Made by a program: the position numbers and the translations under genes | From: Nissolia schottii | Taxonomy: Eukaryota; Streptophyta; Magnoliopsida; Fabales; Fabaceae | DNA: 64,000 bases | Reading direction: 5' to 3' | NCBI GenBank assembly: GCA_003254905.1 | Contig: QANU01047381.1 | Location: 301,048 to 365,047 of the forward strand | Part shown: piece by piece, positions 36,534 through 47,875 of the stretch | Position numbering within the stretch: position 1 is the first letter of the stretch | Layout: each line of letters starts with the position of its first letter | The notes under the pieces: model-generated | Database searches by the model: none | The model's input: the letters and a program-made list of their open reading frames with translations, nothing else | Told to the model about the DNA's origin: nothing

Positions 36534-37402
36534 TATATGTAATTATTTGAGAATTTGTAATACAATTCCATTTGAACATTATTTGTAATTTTCTTATTAA
36601 ATTTTATTGCATAAAATCATTTTTAGTATTAAATTATTTATAAGGATAATTTATTATTTATGTATTAAAATAAATAAATAAATAAATATTTGTTTATATA
36701 TTCTATTTAATTATTTATTATATTTAATTAAAATATTAATTGAATTAAATCTATATTTATTTAATTGAAATTGAAATTAGACTTTTATTTTATTTTATAT
36801 GGAATATCATATTATGGCATTAGATAACTATTAAATTATTTCTTATATTTAGTAAAAATATTATTGAATTTAATATTTATTTAATTCAATAATTATATAA
36901 TTATATATTTATATATTTATTACCTATATAATTTATATAATTAAGTAATTAATTTAATTAAATAATTATATTATTAAATATTTATTTAATATATAATTTA
37001 TTGAATTAAATAATAATTTAATAATTGTTTAAAATTATTTATCTTTATCGTCGGACATTACCCATGGTAATATACCAACGGTAATAATTTCAAAATATTA
37101 ATAATTACTGTACAAATTACCGTTGGTTACAACTGACGTTGAATTTAATAAAATAGTAATATGTTACCATCAACTATCACTGATGGTAAATCGTCATAAA
37201 TTTATATATAAATATCATTAAATTTTCATCAAAATTAACCGATGGTAAACAGAATAAAATATTAATATTATTACTGTCAGTTTTAATCGATGGTAACTAG
37301 TTCAGTACAAACCATTCTTGGACCGCCATTTACGTCAACTTAAACTGACGGTAATTACCGTTGGCTATGTCACTCTGACGGTAACTAGCGTTTTTTTTAG
37401 TG

Positions 37403-38120
37403 GTATTAAATGAGAGTGAGAGAAACGAGAATTGTTTAGTTTTTCGAATTACTAAGAATGGGAGGGAGAGAAATGTGAATTGCTTTAGTCATGGAGTGTG
37501 TGCACATGAGAATGGGGATTGCAGAATATAAGAAAGAGAATGTAACAATTAGGAAATATGGAGTGGGCACGTTCGTATAAATAGTGGTGTTGGTTGTATG
37601 GTGTGTAAATGTGAAAAATAATTGGAGGTTGAAAGTCAAAAATTGAAGGAAAAAAATGAAAGGAGAATGTGGAAAAAGAGAAGAAAAAAAACAAAGAAGA
37701 AGAAGAAGAATAGGAGAAGAAGCGCGTGAAAGTGAAGAAAAGTGAAGAAGAGGAGAGAGAAAATTCACATTTAATGTGGCCAAATGCCGTTCATTTTTTT
37801 GTTATACAAGGAGCATTTCTCATTTTCTTATTGGTTCACCCCATTGTATAGGGATTTGCGAACCTCCACATTTTGTTTTGTTTTGGACACAAATATATAA
37901 ACCAATTAAATATAGTTTAGGTGTTAAAAATTATAATAATTATCCTAAATATCATACATATATTACAATAAATGTAAAAAATTTATGATAGTTCTCCTAA
38001 AATCATAACATATAATATTGTTTAATTTCATTCATTTAAAATAATAATACACTGTCGAAAAATTATTTATGAGCAATTACGATAAACACATGTATATACA
38101 TTTTTACAACAATGCGCAAC
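37403..38120. other. GA-rich then AT-rich noncoding stretch
   Basis: From 37403 to 37790 the plus strand is rich in GAGAGA and GAAGAAG; this may be the right flank of the TTTGTG-array element split by CACTA element 2. Beyond 37860 it is AT-rich. No gene seen. Confidence 0.4.
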
Positions 38121-38124
38121 AATA

Positions 38125-38645
38125 ATTATGTGTAACACTGGGGATAGCAGAGAAGGGCCCAGAAACATTTTATTCCACTCCGAACCAGGCCCAAAGAACA
38201 TACGAAGCAGACCCAACAGAAAAACTTTGGACTGAATAAGTGCCACAGTCAACTTGGCCCAAAAAACTTGAAGACTAGGATTAAGTAGGAGCCTCGCGAC
38301 GCAGGTCCCCGCTAACATAAATTATGACGCAGTCTCTCTCGCCTAAGCCTAGGGAGGCCTTAGGCAGGCACACTTTCCCTAAAGTGCAATGGTCATAGGC
38401 CCTCTTGATCACCCATTAGACGTTACTACTTCTTCCTTATTTATACGCTACGTCTACACTCCCTTCTCTGATCTGAGTGATACGAGACTAAACTTCACAG
38501 GTTTTTTGGGAAAATTCAAATGCTGTGAAAATCACATTTATTATACGAGACAAACAAGTGCAACATGTTGTATCCATATATGGGGTATGCATCATCAAGG
38601 ACAAATTCAATCTATTGATGACACTTTATCTTTTGGTGGAATTTA
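38125..38645 (+). mobile_element. LTR-like fragment, gypsy type
   Basis: Starts near TGTAACACTGGGGATAGC (38131). A TATA-like TATTTATACGC is at 38438, and then CTTCTCTGATCTGAGTGATA and TTCACAGGTT, which resemble the end of plant gypsy LTRs. The body contains GGCCCA words. No internal coding region adjoins. Confidence 0.4.
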
Positions 38646-40620
38646 ATTTATTGATGATGTTAATAATTTCTAAAGCATGTCTCATACAATAGTTTAGTTC
38701 TCATCCCTGAGCCTATATACTTTGCCAACTGATTTGGGCCAGAATCACACTGTTAAAGGCATTTAGCCCAATAGCACCGAATGTGGAAGGATGAGTGCAA
38801 CTTTCTGCGTCATCCCTTGGTTCATCTTTTTTAGAAATTCTTATATGCTTCGTAAGCACATTTAATATGTGCACTAAGAGCATTATTAATTATTCATTGT
38901 TTAGTTTGTATATATTTTTTAAGAATTTTGCTAGGGCAAAAAAAACAAAAAAACAAAAGTGGTAGGTTTACATTGAAAATTTAAAATTTATATGTTTCCA
39001 ATATAAACTTAAAATTTACTACTTTTTGTTCCTTAACCACTGTCTATGTTTTATGTGGATTTTGGTCCATAATAATTTATGGACCGTTCATAACGCGAAA
39101 CAAATAAAGTAAGGATAAAAAAAAAGGGGGGGATTTTGAGGATTCTTTCAGTGAGAATGTGAGTTTGAAAAGAGGAATGATGAATAATCCATTTGATAAA
39201 TAATGAGATACTTACAATAGGCAAGAACAAATTGATAGACAGTAGGAAACTGAAAAGAAGTAGGATTACAAAGAAATGCATTAATCCTAAGGAATTTAAA
39301 GACAAAAAAACAAAGAAAAGAAAATTAATTGCTCCTTCTCCTATACTCGATTTGTCCTGGGACGTGTATGAGTGTGTGAGAATTCACAAGAATAGCTTCC
39401 GTCCTATTTATAGACATCAGGGTTTTTGTGCATGTTTTCCATGTGCCCATGGTGCAGTTGGTGTTTACTCCAGCGTCTCCACTTTCCTCCAATCCGCAGT
39501 AAATTCGTTAGCCACGCTCCTGATTATATATGCACATTTTCTATAATCGCCATGCAATATCTGTTGACATCACTAATACACGTTCTAAGCAACTTCCTCA
39601 TTTCAAATTTGATCCCAAAGATAGGCACCAATAGTTATATTCTTCAATATTTTCTCATTTTGACGATACAATTTGACCTTTGTTATCAACTTCTAAAAAC
39701 TAGCCAAGTATCAAAGAGGGTCACCCCTTCTGAATTTATTTGAGCGACCCTATCTTTACGAACCTTGCTTTACTCATCCATTTTCACACCACTTTTCTAC
39801 TTGAGTATTAATCATAATTTATTCCTTATAGGGTCGTCCTCAACTTAGCCTTTATCATCTAGTCGATACTTATGGTTTAATGCTACAAATTTACTTATAT
39901 CCTTGAGTTTAACCAACACCTTTGTAGTAATTTTCAGGGTCGACTGTCACTTTATATTACCAAAGTCGACCAAAGAAAGCCGTCAGTCTTGATTCTTTCT
40001 TGAGTGACTAGTTCTTAATGCTTGTCTTTTGATACATCCCTTTGTCTCCTACTTTAATACCCCATTCTGAACCCCCATATTCTTTTGTTAATTGCTTTGA
40101 GATAACAAGATGCCCCCCAATATTTTCTTTTGAAGGAATTATAAAATGAAAATATTAATTCATCACACCCTTTGCTCAAGATCTCTCTTTTCCTCATAAA
40201 ATATATTAAAAACCCAAAAAGTAACTGAGGGGTTTTCAGGTCATCATTGCCTAGCCTTGTTACACCACATCCCTACACTTGAGCTATTTTTCTCTCTCCT
40301 GTAGGTTAATCATTACTCTACTCGACCAATGCCTTTGAGACTTACTATCTCTTATAAAGGTCGATTGTGATGATTTTTTGACGCATTCTTTCGACTATGA
40401 CCTTTCGACCTAGAAACCTCTTTGCCTGATGTAATCACATTTGAATCGTACGCTTCATCTTCTTAGGGTCGACATGCCTGTCTTAGGACTTTTCATCTTC
40501 TTAGGTAAAATAATATAAATCTTGGGCAGTGTAACCGTCATGTCACCTTTTCCATTTACCCCCAAATTTTGCCCCACCATTTTGCCTTCCTAAAATCCAA
40601 ACTTCCTCAAGAAGTGACTT
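38646..40620. other. Intergenic with weak repeat remnants
   Basis: GTCGAC/TCGACC words recur at 39940-40520, probably repeat-derived. Open frames here, including a 117-codon one on the plus strand at 39193, show no family features. Confidence 0.4.
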
Positions 40621-40626
40621 AAATCC

Positions 40627-40633
40627 TATAAAA
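40627..40633 (+). promoter_or_regulatory. TATA box upstream of the plant-mobile-domain pseudogene
   Basis: TATAAAA in CCTATAAAACCCC, about 150 bp before the ATG at 40783, with a C/T-rich leader between. Confidence 0.55.
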
Positions 40634-40782
40634 CCCCAAGGCTCATCTTCATTTCTTTTTTCTTTTTATTTTACTACTTCAATTTCTTAAACCCTTATTT
40701 CCTCATTTTTACATATCCTCTATTCACAATGACTTTGTCTTTCCTTCTTCCATCCTAATTCCAAAAATCTTCTTCAGTCCTA

Positions 40783-42520
40783 ATGGCAAATCCTTCATCT
40801 TCCGCCAAGAAAGGAATCCCTCATGTTGCTTCTGCAACAACATTGATCCAAGGGAAGAATATCAAAATGTATCCCAACCCTTCCTCCGAATTCTACGAAG
40901 TGTGGTCTAGCCAGGCAATGCTTCCATTCTCTCTTTCTGAGAAAACTTACTAGTATATTGGTCCTTTAATGGACAAGGAGGATGCATCTGTCGTTTCCTT
41001 TTTCTTTCCTTGCATGTTGGGGCACGAGATATTAGCAAGCCAGAAAGATATCCATGCGTGGCGTTTTCAGCAATCCAATGTTTTCAAAAATAATGTGAAG
41101 AACAACTCTGATTTGTTGGATTGGTTGAATCATTTGGAGGGGGAGAAAGGTGACCAGTGGAAGGTTGTAGGTCTCTGTGAATTCTTACAACTTTTTCGCT
41201 ATGATTTGAAGCTGGACAACTCTATGATGGGAGTGGCGTATCAATTTTGGAACCCGTCCACCAACAGCCTTCATTTTCCATACGAGATGGTTAGGCTGAC
41301 CCTGTTCGAGGTAGTTACCATCACAAGTCCCTCTCCATCAGGGGAAATAATTACTCAGCACATGAAGCTTGTTGAAGCGGAGTATGAAGTCAACTTTGAG
41401 GATAAAAGTTATGGGGGCTTTATAAAAAATAATATAGGAGCTGAAGGCAATCCTATCTCGGATGCTGAACATGTGGCGTTCCTCCGATACTAGTTAAATG
41501 GATGCGTGTTCTGCTCACGCTCCTACAAAATGACGAGTGTCGATGGAGGTTTCCACAAGTTCGCTGCCATGCTACATAAAGGTCGCCCAGTCTATCTTGC
41601 CAAACTTCTCCTAGCAAACCTCTATGATTCTCTACAATCCATTGTGGGAGATATTAGAGCCAACAAGGCATTGACTCTATAATTTGGCGGCCTCTTGCGG
41701 CTTTTTCAACTCTGGTTGAACACCCTCTTCAGGAATCATCTTCAGATGTCAACCCTTCTTGGTAGCAAATACGAGGAAATAGCGGGTCCGACCTTGAGCC
41801 ACCTCTATTTCAAGAAGAAAAAACGTGCTCAACAAAAACATCATTTTGAATTCTTCATTACGCAACTTCACAAAATGGGTCTGAGTTTACAAGGCGACCT
41901 CATCCCTTCTCCTTTCGCCGACAGGATGAGTGGTCCCTCTTATTTCAAGCTCCCCATGATTTCTTCCGATCCGATCATCCAACAAGGGAACGACCACCTA
42001 TGGGCTGATTTTCTTTGCCTATAGATTCTTTGTGTCAACTTCCCAAGTGATAAAGAAGCTAAGGCCGTCCTTCATGCCTCTCATTGTTTCGCGAGACATT
42101 TTGGATTCTCGCAAGCTTTGCCTTCCCCAATATCCAAAAAGTACAACAGCAAATCGTCAAAACCTCCTTTGAGACTTTTGACATGCTAGAGTCAAAAATA
42201 TTTGAAAATAAGAAAAGAAAGAGGGACTTCAAATGCGTCCTGGTCGTCCCGAGCTTCTTTGTTTCAGAGTCCTTTGTCTCTTGGTGGCACGACTCTTACG
42301 AAGAGTTCCGGGTTACACTGCAGGGTTGTTTTGAAAGCATGATTCATGTTTCTCTATTTTTGCAGAGTAGCGAGGCCATCACCAAGACAAAAGGTAAACA
42401 CCTCTTCAAAGTTCTTAGTTTCGAGAAATTTATTAAGGCTAAGTATAACCCTTTGCATCTGGAAAATACATTCGACCAAATTTTATTAGCGGTGACAATA
42501 TGCGTTGACATTTTTGTCGT
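40783..42520 (+). pseudogene. Plant mobile domain (PMD) protein, pseudogene
   Basis: A single long frame from MANPSSSAKKGIPHV runs to about 42060 with stops at 40951, 41491, 41680 and 42022, and continues in another frame as FVSWWHDSYEEFRVTLQ to about 42500. Landmarks of the plant mobile / aminotransferase-like domain are FHFPYEMVRLTLFEVV-type text (41270-41320; the actual bases give LHFPYEMVRLTLFEVVTIT), EHVAFLRY before a stop and LNGCVFCSRS (41467-41525), and GRPVYLAKLLLANLYDSLQ (41582-41640). PMD proteins are carried by several plant transposon lineages and by host genes in silencing. Three of the four stops are single C-to-T type changes from a likely Gln or Trp codon. Dead copy, probably transposon-derived. 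Confidence 0.7.
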
Positions 42521-42632
42521 TACCATAAAGCTTTTTAGCAGTGATACGAGGCTTTTGACACTAACAAAAGTCGTTGCAAAAAATCTTATTTCTAATAATA
42601 TTAATAACAAATTACATCTAATTTTATTATGA

Positions 42633-43545
42633 TTATAGTTATAAGGAGAAATCAGTGTAATTTTTCAAATTAAAATAAATATCGATGTAATTTTACTGAA
42701 TTTAATAAGAGGTCAATGCAAATCACCATTTTTTTCCTTTCGTTTCTTTCTCTCAATATATAATAATGAGCTAAACAAGTGGATGGGAGGGAATTTGATA
42801 AATTCATGAGTAGCTGAGTGTCCTGGCGTACATATACACAAATTAATGGCATACATATATAAAAATTCAACTAGGACGAAATGAGGTGGCGATGCAGAGC
42901 CCCTGGCACAAGATTCACCGGCTATAGTAAATAAAATATAACACCCAATCTTAAAATCATAGTTTTTGGCAAGTTGAGCTTGTATATAATTTAAGACTTC
43001 ATCCAATTTCAGGTTATATATATAATAAAATTAGAGTCCGGCGGCAAGTGATCAAATTATCAAACAAAATATATAAAAGAAAAGCAGCATATACTCCTTC
43101 AACTAGCTGGGCCCAATCAGTTTTCTAATACCGATAAGATGGTTCTTATTAAACTTTTCCAAACATGGAAACAATATCCGCAAGTTTGTAACCTAATTAG
43201 AAATCAGTCATCATATACAATGAGCTTCGGTTTTTACTATAGCGTAATCTAGATCTATGACACAAGTTATGTTTTGTTTACTACTAAATTAAATAATAAA
43301 AACAAACATTATTAAACTTCATGGAATGGGGAGGTATCTTAAGAAAGAATTGTAAATAAATAATATGTGAAATTCTTGCATGGAACACATATTTAATCTA
43401 CATTCCAAAAAATATTATCAATAACTAATTTTAATTTATAATATTTAAAGTATATATAAAGAATAAAAAATTGATAATTAAAAATATTTTTGAAGGTTGT
43501 ATTAAATGTACTCCTAACCTGCAAATTTTGTCAATTATCTAATTA
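42633..43545. other. AT-rich intergenic stretch, no gene seen
   Basis: Nothing recognisable on either strand. Confidence 0.5.
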
Positions 43546-44360
43546 ATGAGTCGGCCTCACTACTCAACCAACCCCTTCACCACGACACTCACACTCCTAC
43601 ATAACGTGTGCGTGCACGCCTCATTAAAAATGAAACTGTTTGTGCCTCTCCTTTCTATTGGACAAATGAAAAAATATAGGGCTTCACGTTCACTCCTCAC
43701 TTCTTCTACCATCATACTTGCCATGTTTGTGCATTATGTAGTAGAAGTTTTTCATCATCCATCTTCCCTTTTGGTATGTTATATATTTTACTGTGTGGCA
43801 AATGTTTGTGCACTACTAATTAATATGTTTTGTTTCATTAGTAGTTAGTGTTATTTGGTTCATATGTTTGTGCATGCATGTTGTATATGTTTGTGCAAAG
43901 ATATGAGAATTGTTTGTGCACCACACGTTTTCATGTTTTTGGTCTATTAGTATTTAGTGTTAATTGGTTCAAATGTTTGTACACTTATGTTATATATGTT
44001 TGTGCAATGATGCGGCAAGTGTTTGTGCACTAATAATTAATGTTCTGTTCGTTTAGTATTTAGTGTTAATTGGTTCATATGTTTATGCATGTATGTTGTA
44101 TATGTTTCTGCAAAAATATGGAGAATGTTTGTGCACTACTAATTGATTTGTTATCTTCTGTTAGTAGTTAGTGTTATTTGGTTCAAATGTTTGTGCATGT
44201 ATGTTGTATATGTTTGTGTAAAGATATGAGAAATGTTTGTGCACACTTTTTTTCATGTTTTCGGTCCGTTAATATTTAGTATTAATTAGTTCAAATGTTT
44301 GTGTACTTATCCTATATATGTTTATGCAGTGGTGTAGTAAATGTTTGTGTAAAAAACTCG
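43546..44360. mobile_element. TTTGTGCA-array element (copy C)
   Basis: The left part contains CACACTCCTACATAACGTGTGCGTGCACGCC, a relative of the complement of 1753-1800 in copy A. From 43725 on, five units of about 130 bp repeat GTTTAGTATTTAGTGTTAAT, TGGTTCAAATGTTTGTGCA and TATGTTGTATATGTTTGTGCA. Noncoding. Confidence 0.6.
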
Positions 44361-45136
44361 CATGAGATTGCGTGTGAGATCACATACAAAATCAATAACG
44401 GCCATATAAAAATACGCAGTTAGCAATACGGTAACATAAAAATTGATTGCACACTCATCATTTTTTTAATTATATATATTGTATATAGATTGCGTCAGTC
44501 ATTCTCTCTTTAGAAACGTCCAAGCAAGACCCGAATAATATACTGTCCTATAAAGTGCTAAAAACGTTAATATTAATATTATACATATGCACACATGCGA
44601 GAGGTTTTTTTATTATTATTATTCAATTACACTTGAAACAAAACTATGTTTGATCTGTTCAGCTATCTTAAATTATATCACATAAAGATACGTAGTTCTC
44701 AAGAAATAAATATAGAGTTGTATCATTGGTACAGAGAACAATAATTAGTTCAAGGTTTATAAATACGGAATTATATTTCTTTTAGATGTTTTTTTTTAAA
44801 AATAATTATAGTCTAAATAAACAAAATTTTCAGGATAAAACTTGAAATTCTAAAAGCATTCATATGAATCACTCTCAATAACCTGAAGATTATAAATTTT
44901 TCAAAGTAGTCGTTTAAGTATATTCATTAAAAACTAGATAGGAATACAACTAGAAAACAAACACATGGGAATATTTTTCTCCTTAGAAACTTGTAAATTG
45001 ATAAAATAAAAATACATTTCTCAATATATCAGCTCAATATATGAAAATATGTTGTCTTTTCTTAAATTTTTTTTGAAAATTAATTTTGATATATTACCAG
45101 TGTAAAATTTTTAGTGATGTCACCCAATCTATATAG
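44361..45136. other. AT-rich intergenic stretch, no gene seen
   Basis: Only short open frames and homopolymer runs. Confidence 0.5.
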
Positions 45137-45370
45137 TACTAAAAAACATGCTAATAACGATGAAAATCAATGACAGAATGGTATCCGTTGCTATTAGCAA
45201 CACAATTTGCTGTGTGTTATGATAGACTGGCAACGGAAGGTGCTTAGTCGAAATTAGCGACAGAATCTACCACGTTGTTGTTTATAATTTCGTGTCAAAT
45301 ATTAAAAAAAATAAATTTAATATACAATAAAATCAGGGACGAAAATTTTCCATGGCGGCCTTTTTTTATT
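45137..45370. mobile_element. CACTA-like terminal fragment
   Basis: AGTACTAAAAAACATGCTAA at about 45137 resembles a CACTA end, followed by AGCGACAGAATC and GCTATTAGCAAC words in both orientations typical of subterminal repeats. No partner end was found downstream. Confidence 0.4.
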
Positions 45371-45699
45371 AACAATGAGTGTCAAACATAGATGGGGCAA
45401 TACAAGATATATCGGACGTTTGTGTAAATATTTTCATGTTAATAATGTATTCAAATTATCACGACTCAAACTTAGACCATAACCAACACATATGAGATCA
45501 TGTTCTCTAGCAAACTTAACCAACAATTTTTTCATAAGAACGAATAGAATTTTCTTTAAAAATAAAATATTTTTCAAAACATAGTTTCGTGCTAATGTTT
45601 TATCCATAACAAAAGCCACAACAAACTCAGAATATTTTCCCATTTCAACACATATATAAGAGCTAGCCATCCAAGTAAATATTTAATTACAACACATGT

Positions 45700-47400
45700 A
45701 TAAACCTTTACTGAAAACATATTTTCTTACTAAGACATAATACAACATAATAGCAAAAGCGAAGATTCTGCTTGTGGATTGAGATGGAGCACTCTACAGA
45801 CGACTTCAAACAACTTAAACAATAAATCACTTGAAGTTCTTAAGGACCCACACTATATAGGGCCGACAGCGGAGGGCTCCCACCAAGCCACGACTTCGAC
45901 ATAAAACGATACCTGAAACTAATTTATGAGGGATGAGTCCATCAACTTAATGAGGAATAGTAGTCTATATCAAGAATTGGACAAATTCATCAAAAATATA
46001 ATCATATATATGGAAACATAGTGCAAATATTTATTTTCAATACTTTTCTTTCCCAAAATGGTAAATCGTATTTATCCATTTATAAACCATACACATGCAA
46101 TAAAATAGTTTATCTCCATAATTTGCAAAAATAGTTTATATATAAAATACATTTCTTTCAAACAAGTTTTTTTTTTCATCAATCTAATTCTGCATAGAGT
46201 TCATCAAGTTAGGCAGCAAAGACCAACAACATCCCATTTGGACACAAAGTCTGGTAAACAAAGACCAACAACATATGAATTCCTCTCACCATGGTGTTTG
46301 GTGAATAGAGAACCGGCAACATTGGCCTAATTCCCTGGACTAGTATGGTTATGCCCCTTACTAGCTAGGGCCTAAGTCATGGTGCACCAAGTCCAATGCG
46401 TAGTACTATTGTTGACTACAGATCCCGACTAGACTACACCCAAAATTGTTTTCTCAAAACCATACAAAATCCTTTTCACAGATAATATCAACTTCGCCTT
46501 GACACTTTCATCTTTTATCCAATGAGTTCTTATTTCGCAACAACAACGGTTATGAGTTTAACTCATTATTTTCAAAATCTCAAACAACGGTCATATGCCT
46601 TCATTTCACATTTTCACAATAAATACATACATACATATATATATAAAGTCATAGACATAAACCCACTCACATACTAGTTCTCTAGGAACCGAAGAGCAAC
46701 CCCTCAAGCCATCGAACCAAGAATTTACACCAAAGACACTACGGCCTAGATGCCCACTTGAAGACACAAACTCAGATTGCACACCATGGGTTTGCTCCAA
46801 GAGCTCCAAATCTCACCTATGGAGATTTTAGAGAGAGAAATGAAGAGGGATGATGATGATGAAAAATTAAAGGATGTGATGAGTTTGAAGTATTTTAAGT
46901 GTTATGGATAATTTGGGAAAGAGATTTGAGTTAGAGTTTGAAGAAGGTAGAGAGAAGGCGGAGAAAATGAGTTTAGAGAGAGATTGGATTGTGTGAAAAT
47001 GAGTTGCTCATGTTAAAATATTGGAAGTATAATACATTCAATCGTGCTTTCAATCGATTGAAACACATATTCAATAGATTGAAATGACCTTTTTGATCAT
47101 TACTTTGATTGAAAAGTCCCAAAATCAGACTCTTTTGATTCCAAGACACCATATTCCAACACTTCCATACACAAAAAGAATTAATGAAAATAAGCCAAAA
47201 ATCTCAAAGTCACACCAACACGCACTAGAATCATTCACGTAGTATTTTTTTTTCAGAAATAAAAATCAATCAAAACTACACGCAAATCCCTCTACATATA
47301 TAACTCAAAATTTTAATTCACACGACAATTACTTATTTTTCATAATTAAAAACAATCAGCTCACTACAAAAATCAATCTCACATCTCTCCCAACATGAAA
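45700..47400 (-). mobile_element. Degenerate LTR-like repeat, probably minus orientation
   Basis: Contains reiterated CAAAGACCAACAACAT (46215-46275), text like CTAGGGCCTAAGTCATGGTG reminiscent of the long LTR-like repeats at 18 kb and 61 kb, and the palindrome CAATCGATTG with variants at 47045-47085. No coding region. Ends not established. Confidence 0.35.
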
Positions 47401-47875
47401 AGGGGAAAAAGATGTTGAACTCCCTGAGCCCTTTAAAAGCTACTCTTGGAAAGTTATAATAATATTGTTTGTAAAATAATACAAAAACTACTCTCAATAA
47501 GCAGAAGTCATAAGAATGGTGTTTGGTAAATATATCGTTAAGTTACTCTTAAAATATAAAATGATTACAATTGATATAAATATTAAAAGAATATTCTTAT
47601 TTTAATGCTTCATTAATGATTGAATAACAAAATTTAAATTTTATTAAAATTTAAGATTGTTTGAATTTTTTAAAATTTTGAAGAGCTAGAGCCAACTTTG
47701 AAAAACCTCTTTTGAGATATCCCAAGAATACTCCTACCTCTCAAAAATCATGAGCAGAAGAAGCTCTCAAACTTTTTTATTTACTAAACAAAAAAAATTG
47801 GTTTATGCTTTTTGAGAGTAAGAGCAACTCTTCAAAAAACTTTACTAAACCAAGCCTTAAACCAAAGGGTTAAGT
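47400..47875. mobile_element. MITE-like segment
   Basis: Ends ACTTTACTAAACCAAGCC at 47868, a typical MITE terminus when complemented (GGCTTGGTTTAGTAAAG). GGTGTTTGGTAAATAT and TTTACTAAACAAAAAA words pair within it. The left end is unclear. Confidence 0.35.

Larger units (their letters stand above)
29782..37402 (+). mobile_element. CACTA element 2, 7.6 kb, with decayed transposase genes
   Basis: Left end CAGTACTAGAAACATG (a damaged CACTACTAGAAAC) and right end GCGTTTTTTTTAGTG. ACCGTTGG/CCGACGGTAA words repeat in both subterminal regions (29800-30170 and 37040-37390), as in CACTA element 1. Flanking triplets are GCA and GTA, an imperfect duplication. Inside are a promoter-like TATA, a Transposase_24-like gene and a TNP2-like gene, both with many stops. 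The element was once autonomous and is now dead. Confidence 0.88.

Noticed and set aside
42344-42610. 88-codon minus-strand frame
   Set aside because: Complement of the frame-shifted tail of the PMD pseudogene.
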